A stretch of DNA of 29,964 bases from JACCTH01 sp035250485 (lineage in GTDB: Bacteria; Actinomycetota; Acidimicrobiia; Spongiisociales; ZC4RG35), in NCBI GenBank assembly GCA_035250485.1, contig DATFFB010000186.1, positions 1 to 29,964 of the forward strand, read 5' to 3'. Of this stretch, positions 7,957 to 16,133 are shown piece after piece; the stretch's first letter is position 1; each line of letters begins with the position of its first letter. The notes below the pieces were generated by a model. It worked only from the letters and a program-made list of their open reading frames with translations, did not search any database and had not been told where the DNA came from. The position numbers were made by a program, and so were the translations under genes.

Positions 7957-9669
7957 ATGCACATCGATTGGGATGTTGCGATCGAAATGGACGACGGCCT
8001 GGTCCTCCGTGCCGACGTATACCGCCCCGCCACCGATGCCCCCCATCCGGTCATCCTCTCCTACGGGCCTTACGCCAAGGGCCTGGCCTTCCAAGACGGC
8101 TACCCCGACCAGTGGCGTCTCATGACCACCCAGCATCCCGACGTCGAGGCTGGGTCGACCAACCGCTTCCAGAACTGGGAGGTGGTCGATCCCGAGAAGT
8201 GGGTACCCGACGGGTACGCCGTGGTGAGAGTCGACTCCCGAGGTTGTGGCCGCTCACCCGGCTACATCAACGTTTTTTCTCCCCGGGAGACCGACGACCT
8301 CGTGGCTTGCATCGAGTGGGCCGGCAACCAGCCGTGGAGCACGGGGAAGGTGGGCCTGAACGGGATCTCGTACTACGCCATCAACCAGTGGCACGCTGCC
8401 TCCCGGCGACCCCATCACCTCGCAGCGATGTGTGTGTGGGAGGGTGCCGCCGACTGCTATCGCGACATGACCCATCACGGCGGCATCCTGTCGACCTTCT
8501 GGGCTAACTGGTACGACATGCAGGTGAAGACCGTCCAGCACGGCCTGGGCGATCGCGGGGCGGTGAGTCGAGTGACCGGAGTCCCGCTTACCGGCGAAAT
8601 CAATCTCACGGACGCCGAGCTGGAGCGGAATCGTGCCGATCTCGGTGCCGACGTCCAGGGTCATCCGCTCGACGACTCCTTTCACCGTGACCGGTCCCCC
8701 GAGTGGTCGAAGATCGACGTCCCGCTTCTCACCGCCGGCAACTGGGGCGGCCAGGGATTGCATCTCCGCGGCAACGTCGAGGGATTCGTGCGCTCGGCCA
8801 CATCCCGGAAGTGGCTTGAGCTCCATGGTCTCGAGCACTGGACCCACTTCTACACCGACTATGGGGTTGGGCTGCAGAAGCGGTTCTTCGCCCGATTCCT
8901 CAAGGATGAGGACAACGGATGGGACAACGAATCGCCTGTCCGGCTCCAGATCCGACATCTCGACCGCTTCGAGGAACGTACGGGAGAGGCCTGGCCGCTC
9001 CCGGAGACTTCATGGACCACCGTCTACCTCGATGCCGTTGATATGACCCTTTCTTACGAGGAGGCGGCGGCGAGCGCATTGGCGCGCTATGAAGCCACCG
9101 GCCAGGGCGCGACCTTCTTTCTCGACCCGTTCGCGGTGGAGACCGAGATCACCGGCCCCGTCGCCCTGAAGCTGTTCGTCGCCTCCGAGACCACCGACGC
9201 CGACATATTCGCCGTGGTGAGGATCTTCGATCCCCACGGAGGAGAGATCACATTCCAGGGCGCTATCGACCCGCATACGCCGGTGGCCCAGGGTTGGCTC
9301 AGGGCCTCGCATCGCCGCCTCGATTCGGATCTCTCCCTCCCCTACCGGCCCTATCACACCCACGACCGGGTCGAGCCGCTCACTCCCGGTGAGTTCTACG
9401 AGATTGACGTCGAGATCTGGCCCACTTCGATCGTCGTCCCCGCCGGCTACCGGCTGGGGCTCTCGATCCGAGGCAACGACTACGAATACGAGGGAGATTT
9501 GGGCGAGGCTTCGCTGACCACTTTCAAGAACCGCTTGACGGGGTGCGGGCCCTTTCTCCACGACGACCCCTTCGACCGTCCGCCGGAGGTATATGGAGGC
9601 GCGGTGACGATCCGCACCGGCCCCGAGCACAGATCGGCGCTCTTACTGCCGGTGATCCCGCGTCCCTGA
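7957..9669 (+). CDS. CocE/NonD family hydrolase (peptidase S15-type), copy 1
   Basis: A 570-residue protein with the S15 X-Pro dipeptidyl-peptidase/CocE fold: an alpha/beta hydrolase domain followed by a jelly-roll domain beginning near residue 360. The opening segment DGLVLRADVYRP is the family's N-terminal signature. The nucleophile is S138 in GISYYA. H294 in HGLEHW is the likely catalytic histidine. Where CocE has its acid (WYD), this protein has W263-G-G-Q, so the canonical Asp is not at its expected place. Members hydrolyse esters, amides or prolyl peptides; the substrate here is unknown. GGAGG at 7941-7945 supports ATG 7957 over a GTG at 7924. It ends 6 nt from the convergent lacI gene. 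A clear paralogue lies at 21493-23271. Confidence 0.88.
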   Translation: MHIDWDVAIEMDDGLVLRADVYRPATDAPHPVILSYGPYAKGLAFQDGYPDQWRLMTTQHPDVEAGSTNRFQNWEVVDPEKWVPDGYAVVRVDSRGCGRSPGYINVFSPRETDDLVACIEWAGNQPWSTGKVGLNGISYYAINQWHAASRRPHHLAAMCVWEGAADCYRDMTHHGGILSTFWANWYDMQVKTVQHGLGDRGAVSRVTGVPLTGEINLTDAELERNRADLGADVQGHPLDDSFHRDRSPEWSKIDVPLLTAGNWGGQGLHLRGNVEGFVRSATSRKWLELHGLEHWTHFYTDYGVGLQKRFFARFLKDEDNGWDNESPVRLQIRHLDRFEERTGEAWPLPETSWTTVYLDAVDMTLSYEEAAASALARYEATGQGATFFLDPFAVETEITGPVALKLFVASETTDADIFAVVRIFDPHGGEITFQGAIDPHTPVAQGWLRASHRRLDSDLSLPYRPYHTHDRVEPLTPGEFYEIDVEIWPTSIVVPAGYRLGLSIRGNDYEYEGDLGEASLTTFKNRLTGCGPFLHDDPFDRPPEVYGGAVTIRTGPEHRSALLLPVIPRP

Positions 9670-9675
9670 CGAGCG

Positions 9676-10707
9676 CTAGCCCCGGTCGGCGGGAGGGCCG
9701 GTCGACGATCTAATGGCGAGAGTCGGTGAAAGGAGTACGCGCCCTGGGGAAACGTCGTCGCCGGCGATGAGCGCTAGGAGCGTGGTCGCGGCATCGACAC
9801 CCATCCGGCGATAGGGAACCCGAACCGCGGTCAAGGAGGGCTGCATGAGATCCAGCAAAGGCATGTCGTTGTAGCCGGTTATCGACACGTCGACACCGAT
9901 GACCTTGCCCAGAGACCTCACCGCCCGGTAGCAGCCGAGCCCCAACAAGTCGTTGGCGGCGACGATCGCCGTGAGGTCGGGGTGACGGCCGAGAAGAGCC
10001 AGGGCAGCCGTTGTCCCCGGCTCCACCTGGTACCACTCGGCTTCCTCGACGAGATCGATGTCGGCCTCGAGACCCACGGTCGACATCCAGGCGAGGAAAC
10101 CATCGCGGCGTCCACGCCCAGTCGAAACCCATTCCGGCCCGGCCACATGCCCGATGCGCTCGTGGCCCAACTCTCGCAAATGCCTCACCGCCAGACCGAT
10201 CCCGGCGTGGTCGTCGCCTACGATCGCCGGAATCGTGTCGTCGTCGACGGAGCGGTTGACGAGGACCATCGAAACGTCTCGTTGCGCTTGCCGGGCGGTA
10301 TCGGAGACGACCCGACCCGGAGTGGCGAGGATCAGCCCATCGACGTGACGCTCCAGCATGTCCTCGACCAAGCTGTCGGCGTGATTCGGCCCCCGGTCGG
10401 CATTTCCGATGAGGACGGAGTAGCCGTCCTCGACTAGCACCGACTCGATGCCGGCGATGATCGGCCCGAAGAGAGGGTTCTCGACGTCGGGGATGATCAC
10501 CCCGACCGACATGGTGCGGTTGGTCCGTAGCCCTCGCGCCAGGGGATGGGGCCGGTAGCCGAGTTTGCGAGCAGCCTCAGCCACTCTCTCCACAGTCACC
10601 GGGTGGACGATGAAAGCCGTGCTCGGGTTCAGCGCCCGCGATGCCGTTGAGATGTGGACCCCCGCCTCGCGGGCCACGTCTTTCAATGTGGATCGAATCG
10701 ACGACAC
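9676..10707 (-). CDS. LacI/GalR-family transcriptional regulator
   Basis: A 343-residue repressor-type protein. The N-terminal helix-turn-helix spans about residues 8-27 (TLKDVAREAGVHISTASRAL), followed by the hinge-helix region around HPLARGLRT (54-62). The rest is a periplasmic-binding-protein-like sensor domain, with VGVIIPDVENPLFGPI near 68-83 and the conserved VAANDLLGLG and SITGYNDMP segments. The start is GTG 10707, the only one that gives the full HTH. It is divergent from the HIBADH-like gene, and a LacI-type operator at 10803-10816 lies between them, so autoregulation is likely. Near-identical operator sequence upstream of the coxL and Gfo/Idh/MocA genes makes it the best candidate regulator of the whole catabolic island. 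The ligand is unknown; family members usually sense sugars or related metabolites. Confidence 0.95.
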   Translation of the reverse strand: MSSIRSTLKDVAREAGVHISTASRALNPSTAFIVHPVTVERVAEAARKLGYRPHPLARGLRTNRTMSVGVIIPDVENPLFGPIIAGIESVLVEDGYSVLIGNADRGPNHADSLVEDMLERHVDGLILATPGRVVSDTARQAQRDVSMVLVNRSVDDDTIPAIVGDDHAGIGLAVRHLRELGHERIGHVAGPEWVSTGRGRRDGFLAWMSTVGLEADIDLVEEAEWYQVEPGTTAALALLGRHPDLTAIVAANDLLGLGCYRAVRSLGKVIGVDVSITGYNDMPLLDLMQPSLTAVRVPYRRMGVDAATTLLALIAGDDVSPGRVLLSPTLAIRSSTGPPADRG

Positions 10708-10774
10708 TCGTCGCGAGGCTATTCGTTGCTCGGGCCGCCGGGGAGAGTTCTACGGCCCAGAGGTGCGCTGCTGT

Positions 10775-10803
10775 TTGCGCTGCCCAGCCAAAGATCCGAT
10801 ACT
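10775..10803 (+). promoter_or_regulatory. candidate promoter of the HIBADH-like gene
   Basis: TTGCGC (10775-10780) and GATACT (10798-10803) are separated by 17 nt and resemble -35 and -10 hexamers. The LacI-type operator starts at the last base of the -10 and covers the expected start site, which would give repression. The complementary strand also reads TAGTAT at 10804-10799, a possible -10 for the divergent lacI gene. Pattern-based only. Confidence 0.35.
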
Positions 10804-10816
10804 ACAAACGATTGCG
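10803..10816. promoter_or_regulatory. LacI/GalR-type operator, site 1
   Basis: The sequence TACAAACGATTGCG matches 8 of the 10 fixed positions of the general LacI/GalR consensus TGnAAnCGnTTnCA, with the hallmark central CG. It lies in the 175-nt divergent region between lacI and the HIBADH-like gene, 67 nt upstream of the latter's ATG. It shares 12 of 14 bases with the site at 16129-16142. The regulator encoded next to it is the obvious candidate to bind. The match is seen directly; binding is inference. Confidence 0.65.
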
Positions 10817-10882
10817 GATCCACCCCCGCCCCTGGGAGGAGAAGGGGGTCTGGCTCCGGTGACCGCCACACGCGAGGGAGAC

Positions 10883-11818
10883 ATGGCCGAAAACAAGTAC
10901 CCGCACCGGGTGGGCTGGATTGGGGCCGGTCGGATGGGCACAGCCCTCGTCGAACGCTTGCTCGCCTCGGATGTGGACCTCTGGGTCTACAACCGCACGC
11001 GCTCTAAGGCCGAGCACTTGGCAGCCAAGGGTGCGAAGGTCGTCGACTCACCGGCCGACCTCGCCGAGCGCGACATTGTCTTCACCATGGTCGCCGGTCC
11101 TGAGGATGTCCTCGAAGTGACGGTGGGGAAAGAGGGGGTGCTCTCTCGGTCCGATCGCCGACCGGAAATCCTCGTCGACTCGACGACGATCGATGCGATT
11201 ACCTCGCAAACGCTCACCAAGCGGGCGGCGGAAATGGGCACGGCGGTGCTGGCGGCCCCGGTCTCGGGCAATCCCAAGGTCGTGAAATCGGGCCGTCTCA
11301 CCTCGGTGGTGTCGGGGCCAAAGGAAGCCTATGAGATCGTGCTGCCCTACCTCGAGTGTTTCGGGCGCAAGGTCACCTACGTGGGCGAGGGGGACGAAGC
11401 CCGGTTGGTCAAGATCTGTCACAACCTGATGCTCGGCGTGGTCACTCAGTCCATGGCGGAGATCACCCTGCTCGCCGAGGCGGCTGGAGTGTCGCGCGCT
11501 GACTTCCTCGAGTTCCTCAACGACAGCGTGATGGGCTCTACCTTCACCAAATACAAAACCCCGGCGTTCGTGAACCTGGACTACACCCCGTCTTTCACCT
11601 GGCACTTACTGCGCAAGGACTTCGAGTTAGGTCTCGAAACTGGAAGGCTGCTCGGGGTCCCCCTCCCGACCGCTGCCCTCGTCCACCAGATCGTCTTGGA
11701 CGGTATCGGACGCGGATTCGGTGATCAGGACTTCGCCTCGATGCTGGCCCGACACGCCGAGGGCACGGGAGTCGATCTCACTCCGGAGAACAAAGACGTC
11801 CCCGACGGTCTGAGTTGA
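10883..11818 (+). CDS. 3-hydroxyisobutyrate dehydrogenase-like beta-hydroxyacid dehydrogenase
   Basis: A 311-residue NAD(P)-dependent enzyme of the beta-hydroxyacid dehydrogenase family (3-hydroxyisobutyrate, tartronate semialdehyde and 6-phosphogluconate type reductases). The Rossmann motif GWIGAGRMG is at residues 11-19. The substrate loop APVSGNPKVVKSG (about 125-137) corresponds to the family's DAPVSGG motif, and K177 with N181 (KICHN) form the catalytic pair. I chose ATG 10883: GAGG at 10874-10877 sits 5 nt upstream, and homology to the family begins at once. The frame remains open upstream to 10565, but that part overlaps lacI and looks like shadow. The gene stands alone between a divergent lacI and a convergent hydrolase, with a LacI-type operator upstream. 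Exact substrate unknown; a short hydroxy acid or semialdehyde is the family's usual choice. Confidence 0.9.
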   Translation: MAENKYPHRVGWIGAGRMGTALVERLLASDVDLWVYNRTRSKAEHLAAKGAKVVDSPADLAERDIVFTMVAGPEDVLEVTVGKEGVLSRSDRRPEILVDSTTIDAITSQTLTKRAAEMGTAVLAAPVSGNPKVVKSGRLTSVVSGPKEAYEIVLPYLECFGRKVTYVGEGDEARLVKICHNLMLGVVTQSMAEITLLAEAAGVSRADFLEFLNDSVMGSTFTKYKTPAFVNLDYTPSFTWHLLRKDFELGLETGRLLGVPLPTAALVHQIVLDGIGRGFGDQDFASMLARHAEGTGVDLTPENKDVPDGLS

Positions 11819-11826
11819 CGCCCCTC

Positions 11827-11842
11827 GCCGGCTGCGGCCGGC
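11827..11842. terminator. possible bidirectional hairpin between convergent genes
   Basis: GCCGGC, a four-base loop TGCG, then GCCGGC form a perfect 6-bp stem in the 58-nt gap between the HIBADH-like gene (stop at 11818) and the convergent hydrolase (stop at 11877). No T-run follows on either strand, so this is not a canonical intrinsic terminator. It could still act as a transcription barrier or mRNA 3'-end stabiliser. Confidence 0.35.
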
Positions 11843-11876
11843 ACTCCCCACGATCAGGAGGGCAAACCCCGGCGGT

Positions 11877-12776
11877 CTAGAGATGCCGTCCCAGGTAGTC
11901 GAGGACGCCGGTAATAGCGGCTGCGGCCACCTCGTTGACTTCGTACTGGCCATCGGAGCCGCGCATGGGGTAGACGTAGCCATGAAGGTCGTGGTCCCAA
12001 CTGACCCACTCGACAGGCTTGCCGGCCTCGGCGAGCAACTCGTAGGAGACCCGGAATATCCCCTGGAGGTGATCTTCGTCTCTTCCCATCACCAGGATCG
12101 GGGTGTCGATCGTCGAGATCCGCTCCGTCGCCTTCTTCATATCGATACGTGCGCGCACCTTTTCGGTTTCCACCATCTGCATTTCCTCGATGTTGCGCAT
12201 GCCTGTGTCGGGCTCGACGAAGGCCGTCTCGTCGGGAGTCAATGCCAGGAACTCGTGTGAGGCCGGCTCGGAAGCCACAGCTGCTTTGATGCCATGGTAT
12301 TCGGAGGTGATTTTGAGCACCATCTCCCCACCGTGGCTCATCCCGATCAAACCGATCCGCTCGGCGTCGATACGCGCGTCCTTCTTCAGTTGCTCGACGA
12401 TGGCGATCTCGTCCTCGTACTCTAGAGGTGAGCGGTTGAACATGTCGCGTCCCTGCCTGGTGTCGCGGATCAACCGACCGCCGTTCTCGTAGCCGAGCTC
12501 GACTTCCGTTCGATAACGAATCCAGGCGCAGGCATAACCCCGCTCGAGGAGCCGCTCCATGATGTAGCCACGGTTGGCGACGGCGTTCCTGATCCAGGCC
12601 ATTCCTCCGCCACCGTTACCTGAGGCGAGCAGGACGAGGGGGAATGGACCGTCGCCCGGGGGGAAACGAAGACCGATCGGGGCGTAGAGGCCATCCCAGG
12701 TCTCGAGATATTTGAGTTCCACGGGGATGTCGGAGCCGGCGACTTCCTCTGTCAGGGTGACGTTTTCCGGGTCCAT
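11877..12776 (-). CDS. dienelactone hydrolase-like alpha/beta hydrolase
   Basis: A 299-residue single-domain alpha/beta hydrolase. The nucleophile elbow is GMSHGG with S147. The probable acid is D233 (or D235) in MGRDEDH, and the probable base is H265 in DHDLHGY. The order and spacing fit the dienelactone hydrolase/BAAT-type group. ATG 12776 is preceded on its strand by GAGAAGGGA six bases away and is preferred over the in-frame GTG at 12800. Members cleave lactones, thioesters or esters, but the true substrate cannot be read from sequence. It is divergent from the MDR oxidoreductase across about 67 nt that contain a weak operator-like site and an inverted repeat. No signal peptide is visible, so it should be cytosolic. 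Confidence 0.85.
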   Translation of the reverse strand: MDPENVTLTEEVAGSDIPVELKYLETWDGLYAPIGLRFPPGDGPFPLVLLASGNGGGGMAWIRNAVANRGYIMERLLERGYACAWIRYRTEVELGYENGGRLIRDTRQGRDMFNRSPLEYEDEIAIVEQLKKDARIDAERIGLIGMSHGGEMVLKITSEYHGIKAAVASEPASHEFLALTPDETAFVEPDTGMRNIEEMQMVETEKVRARIDMKKATERISTIDTPILVMGRDEDHLQGIFRVSYELLAEAGKPVEWVSWDHDLHGYVYPMRGSDGQYEVNEVAAAAITGVLDYLGRHL

Positions 12777-12809
12777 GGGATATCCCTTCTCACTGTCCAC
12801 TTCGACCTG

Positions 12810-12823
12810 CGCAAACGTTAGGG
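12810..12823. promoter_or_regulatory. weak LacI-type operator-like site, site 3
   Basis: CGCAAACGTTAGGG keeps the left half and central CG of the site at 10803-10816 (CAAACG identical; 9 of 14 positions overall) but has a poor right half. It lies in the divergent DLH/MDR region. It could be a low-affinity site or chance. Confidence 0.35.
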
Positions 12824-12835
12824 CGGTAACCTAAC
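12817..12835. repeat. short inverted repeat in the DLH/MDR divergent region
   Basis: GTTAGG (12817-12822) and CCTAAC (12830-12835) are perfect complements separated by 7 nt, ending 8 nt before the MDR start codon. It overlaps the right part of the weak LacI-type site and includes TAACCT (12827-12832), a TANNNT-like -10. It may be an operator or chance; no regulator is assigned. Confidence 0.35.
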
Positions 12836-12843
12836 CCGCCACG

Positions 12844-13803
12844 ATGAGAGCCGCGCAGGTCAAGGCCGTTGGCGCTCTGCCCGAGCCGGTCGAGCTGGAC
12901 GAGCCCTCCCTCGCCGACGGCCAGGCCCAGATCGCGGTGACCGCGGCAGCTCTCAACCCGGTGGAGCTGCGGGTGGCCGCGGGACGAATGCCGGGCGCCA
13001 TACCACCGTATGTGCCCGGTCTCGAAGGCGTAGGAACGATCATTACCTCCAGCACCCTGCCCGCGGGAACCCGAGTTCGGTTCGAGAACGACCTCCCCGG
13101 CTTCGGCAAGGACGGTGCGCTTCGGGAGATCGCGGTCGTAGAGGAGGGCGCTCTCCTCGAATTGCCTTCATCGGTCGCTGACGACACTGCCGCCGCCGCG
13201 GGTGTCGTCGGAGTGACCGCCGAGCTGGCGTTTCGTCTCGGGGGCATGCAAGCCGAGGAGCGAGTGGCAGTCCTCGGCGCCACGGGCGGCGTTGGCCAGA
13301 TGGCGGTGCAGCTCGCCGCCGTCCGCGGGGCCGGGTCCGTGGTGGCGGTGGGACGTCATCGACCGCGACTCGATTGGCTCCGGGCGAACGGGGCCACGGC
13401 GTCGATCGAGCTGACAGAGCCAGCCGATCTGACCGAGATTCTCATCAAAGCGGCCGGGGGCCCATTGGACGTGGTGGTGGACGCGCTCTGGGGTGCTCCG
13501 GCAATGGGCGCCATCGAGGCATTGGCAGAGGGCGGCAGACTCGTGAACGTGGGTAACACCGCCGGTACCGAGGTGGAATTGCCGCTGCAGGCGATGCGCA
13601 AGGCCCGCAGTTCGGTTATCGGACTTTCGTCCGGTTGGACGCCGATGTCGGAGAAACTCGATGCCTACCGGTTCGTGGTCGGCCAGGTCGCCGCCGGGGC
13701 CATCAAGTTGAACGTCGACCGAGTCCCCCTCGAGTCGATCGGGTCCGCCTGGTCACGCCAGGCTCAGTTTCCTCATACGAAGATCGTCGTTTCGCTCGTC
13801 TGA
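12844..13803 (+). CDS. quinone oxidoreductase-like MDR (zinc-free alcohol dehydrogenase superfamily)
   Basis: A 319-residue medium-chain dehydrogenase/reductase. The N-terminal GroES-like domain covers about residues 1-110, with LNPVELRVAAGRMP near 37-50 as in quinone oxidoreductases. The Rossmann domain carries GATGGVGQMAVQLA (from 145). I see no catalytic or structural zinc cysteines, which points to NADPH-dependent reduction of quinones or activated double bonds and away from alcohol oxidation. No Shine-Dalgarno precedes ATG 12844; the closeness of TAACCT (12827-12832) would allow a leaderless message. It ends 9 nt from the convergent coxL-like gene. The neighbourhood suggests it serves the same catabolic island, but its substrate is unknown. 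Confidence 0.88.
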   Translation: MRAAQVKAVGALPEPVELDEPSLADGQAQIAVTAAALNPVELRVAAGRMPGAIPPYVPGLEGVGTIITSSTLPAGTRVRFENDLPGFGKDGALREIAVVEEGALLELPSSVADDTAAAAGVVGVTAELAFRLGGMQAEERVAVLGATGGVGQMAVQLAAVRGAGSVVAVGRHRPRLDWLRANGATASIELTEPADLTEILIKAAGGPLDVVVDALWGAPAMGAIEALAEGGRLVNVGNTAGTEVELPLQAMRKARSSVIGLSSGWTPMSEKLDAYRFVVGQVAAGAIKLNVDRVPLESIGSAWSRQAQFPHTKIVVSLV

Positions 13804-13812
13804 CCAGCCGCC

Positions 13813-16095
13813 TCAAACCCGCGCATCCGCCATGGGGTTTCTCGAGTGTGCCAGCGCCGTCCACACCGTGGCCGGGCGGAGCGGCATCTCGATGTCGCTC
13901 ACGCCATATGGAGCGAGGGCGTCGAGCACGGCATTGACGATCGCCGGGGGGGCACCGATGCAGCCCGCCTCGCCCGTCCCCTTGGCCCCAAGTGGGTTGG
14001 AAGGAGCCGGATGGACCAAGCGTTCCGACGTGATCGGTGGGGCGTCGCTGGCGCGGGGAATCGCGTAGTCGACCAGGGTCGACGTGAGCAGCTGGCCCTG
14101 CTCGGAATACTGGACGCCCTCATAAAGGGCTTGGCCGATCCCTTGCATTAGTGATCCGTGAAGCTGTCCCTCCACGATCATGGGGTTGAGGACGTTCCCG
14201 CAGTCGTCGACCGCCACCATCCGGAGAAGGTCCACTTCACCAGTGTCGAGGTCTACTTCGACCACGGCCACATGCACTCCATAAGGAAACGTCTGGGCGC
14301 CGGGCACGAACCAGTCTTCGGCCGTCAGGTCGACGCCTCGTTGGTGAGCCGCCTCTGCCACCTCCGGCCAGCCCATCTCGGTCCCAGGCACCCCGGCAAT
14401 GACGAAGGTCCCCTCTTTGATCAACACGTCGGCCGGCGCTGACTCCAAGAGGTCGGCGACCAACTCGATCGCCCTCTCCCTCACCACGTGGGCCGATCGC
14501 CAGATCGCCGCTCCCCCGATCTGGGCGGACCGACTAGCGAAGGTGCCGGTGCCCTGGGCGACCTCGTCCGTGTCGCCCGCCACATAGCGGACATCTTCCG
14601 CGGAAACACCGAGCGCGGCCGCCGCCAGCTGCGCCCAGGCGGTCTCGTGTCCTTGACCCGAGGACGCCGAACCGGTTCGCAGCGTGATCGAGCCGGCCCG
14701 ATCGACCTCGACGCGACCGTACTCGCCGGCGTCGACGGCGCCCCCGGCCCGCTCGACGAAAGCGCCGAAGCCCACTCCGAGGGGATTGCGTCCCTCGGCG
14801 AGACGTTGCCGTTGCTCCCGCCTGAGGCGATCCAATTCCACCAGATCTACGGCGCGACGCAGTGCTGCGGCGTAATCACCCGAGTCGTAGAGCGCACCGG
14901 TCGGCGTGCGGTGGGGCAGGGACTCGGAGGGGATGAAGTTGGTCAACCGCACCTCGACTGGGTCCAGTTCGGCGGCCCGGGCGAAAGCGTCCACTGCTCG
15001 CTCGATGGCGTACGCGGCCTCCGGTCGTCCGGCGCCCCGATACGACCCGGTGGGCGCCGCGTTGGTCACCACCGCCGTGGTCCTCACCGACATGTTCTCG
15101 ATGTCGTACAGGCCGAGGGCCACCAGCCGGGAGAAATTCGGGATTCCGGTTCCATTATGCGGGTAGGCGCCGACGTCGGCCAGGATGTCGATCTCGGCTC
15201 GCTGGATGCGACCGCTTCTTGTCCCCATGAGCTTCACCCGGTGGAACGAGCCCCGCCCGTGGGTGCCTCCGCTCAGGTGTTCCCGACGCCTTTCCGCCCA
15301 CATCACTGGCTGCCCGAGGCGAAGTGCTAGAGCCGCGGTCACTGTGTGCTCTGGATAGGTCATCCCCTTCATCCCGAATGCCCCGCCGACATCGGGAACG
15401 ACGACGTGAAGCTTGTTGCGATCCATCGGGATGAGCTGGGAGAGGCGCGCCTGCACGCCATGAGGACGCTGATGGCTGATGTAGACGGTCAGGCGCCCAT
15501 CGTCCTCGGGAACAGCGAGGATCACGAGCGGCTCGATGGGATTGGGAGCGAGCCGCTGGTTGGCCACCGCGACCTCGGCTACGACCTCGTAATCGTCGAG
15601 TGTCTCTCCAACCGCCAGGTCGGTCCGATTAACGACATTGGTGCCCGCGGCCTCGTGGATGATCACCTCGTCGGAAAGGCTCTCGCGCGGGTCGATCACC
15701 GCCGGAATGGGCGCGTAATCCACCCAGACCAGATCGGCGGCATCAACGGCAGCGGCGAGTGACTTGGCAGCCACCACCGCGATCGGTTCTCCGACATAAC
15801 GGACCTTCTCGTGGGCGAGGTGGGGCCGGGGAAATGCGGGAGCGGCGGCGACGATGCTGTCGCCAGGGATGTCGGCGATCTCCAGGTCTTCGGCGGTGAA
15901 CACTCCGATCGCTCCTTCGACGGCCCTGGTGTCGATCGCGGTGATGAGCGCGTGAGCCTCGGTGCTGCGAACGAAGGCCACGTGGACGGTCTCGGGTGGG
16001 GCGAGGTCGGCGACGTAGCGCCCGGCCCCGGTGATGAGGCGATAGTCCTCCCGTCGGAGGGACGAGCGAGCCTCGAAGTAGGGGATCTCGTCCAC
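13813..16095 (-). CDS. CoxL-type molybdenum hydroxylase large subunit (xanthine dehydrogenase family, form II-like)
   Basis: A 760-residue molybdopterin-binding subunit of the xanthine dehydrogenase/CO dehydrogenase family. N-terminal hammerhead domain with VGEPIAVVAA (101-110), then VGGAFGMKG (236-244) in the first Mo-binding region. The active-site loop is SYRGAGR (351-357), which is the form II/other-hydroxylase type. True aerobic CO dehydrogenases (form I) have AYRCSFR instead. The catalytic glutamate is E709 in GAKGTGEAG. Such enzymes hydroxylate N-heterocycles, aldehydes or related substrates with water. The FAD (medium) and 2Fe-2S (small) partner subunits are absent from this window, so the electron acceptor chain must be encoded elsewhere. 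Start is GTG 16095, with AAAGGA just upstream. It is divergent from the nine-gene operon across a LacI-type operator. Confidence 0.92.
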   Translation of the reverse strand: MDEIPYFEARSSLRREDYRLITGAGRYVADLAPPETVHVAFVRSTEAHALITAIDTRAVEGAIGVFTAEDLEIADIPGDSIVAAAPAFPRPHLAHEKVRYVGEPIAVVAAKSLAAAVDAADLVWVDYAPIPAVIDPRESLSDEVIIHEAAGTNVVNRTDLAVGETLDDYEVVAEVAVANQRLAPNPIEPLVILAVPEDDGRLTVYISHQRPHGVQARLSQLIPMDRNKLHVVVPDVGGAFGMKGMTYPEHTVTAALALRLGQPVMWAERRREHLSGGTHGRGSFHRVKLMGTRSGRIQRAEIDILADVGAYPHNGTGIPNFSRLVALGLYDIENMSVRTTAVVTNAAPTGSYRGAGRPEAAYAIERAVDAFARAAELDPVEVRLTNFIPSESLPHRTPTGALYDSGDYAAALRRAVDLVELDRLRREQRQRLAEGRNPLGVGFGAFVERAGGAVDAGEYGRVEVDRAGSITLRTGSASSGQGHETAWAQLAAAALGVSAEDVRYVAGDTDEVAQGTGTFASRSAQIGGAAIWRSAHVVRERAIELVADLLESAPADVLIKEGTFVIAGVPGTEMGWPEVAEAAHQRGVDLTAEDWFVPGAQTFPYGVHVAVVEVDLDTGEVDLLRMVAVDDCGNVLNPMIVEGQLHGSLMQGIGQALYEGVQYSEQGQLLTSTLVDYAIPRASDAPPITSERLVHPAPSNPLGAKGTGEAGCIGAPPAIVNAVLDALAPYGVSDIEMPLRPATVWTALAHSRNPMADARV

Positions 16096-16103
16096 GCCCG
16101 TCC

Positions 16104-16133
16104 TTTATAGCTCTAGCACCGGCCCTCGCACAA
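16104..16133 (-). promoter_or_regulatory. candidate promoter of the coxL-like gene
   Basis: On the minus strand TTGTGC (16133-16128) and TATAAA (16109-16104) are separated by 18 nt. The -35 overlaps the LacI-type operator at 16129-16142, as expected for repression. Transcription would begin almost at the GTG start at 16095, implying a nearly leaderless mRNA. By pattern only. Confidence 0.4.

Noticed and set aside
10565..10882. Upstream extension of the HIBADH-like frame
   Set aside because: Its first part overlaps the lacI coding region and the added residues are arginine/proline-rich without homology. ATG 10883 has a ribosome binding site and starts just before the Rossmann fold.
14488..15330. 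280-codon open frame on the plus strand inside the coxL-like gene
   Set aside because: The minus-strand product carries all the molybdenum hydroxylase motifs across this stretch, and the plus frame shows none.
13813..16095. Annotation as aerobic carbon monoxide dehydrogenase
   Set aside because: The active-site loop is SYRGAGR and not the form I AYRCSFR, and the medium and small subunits are absent, so CO oxidation is not supported.
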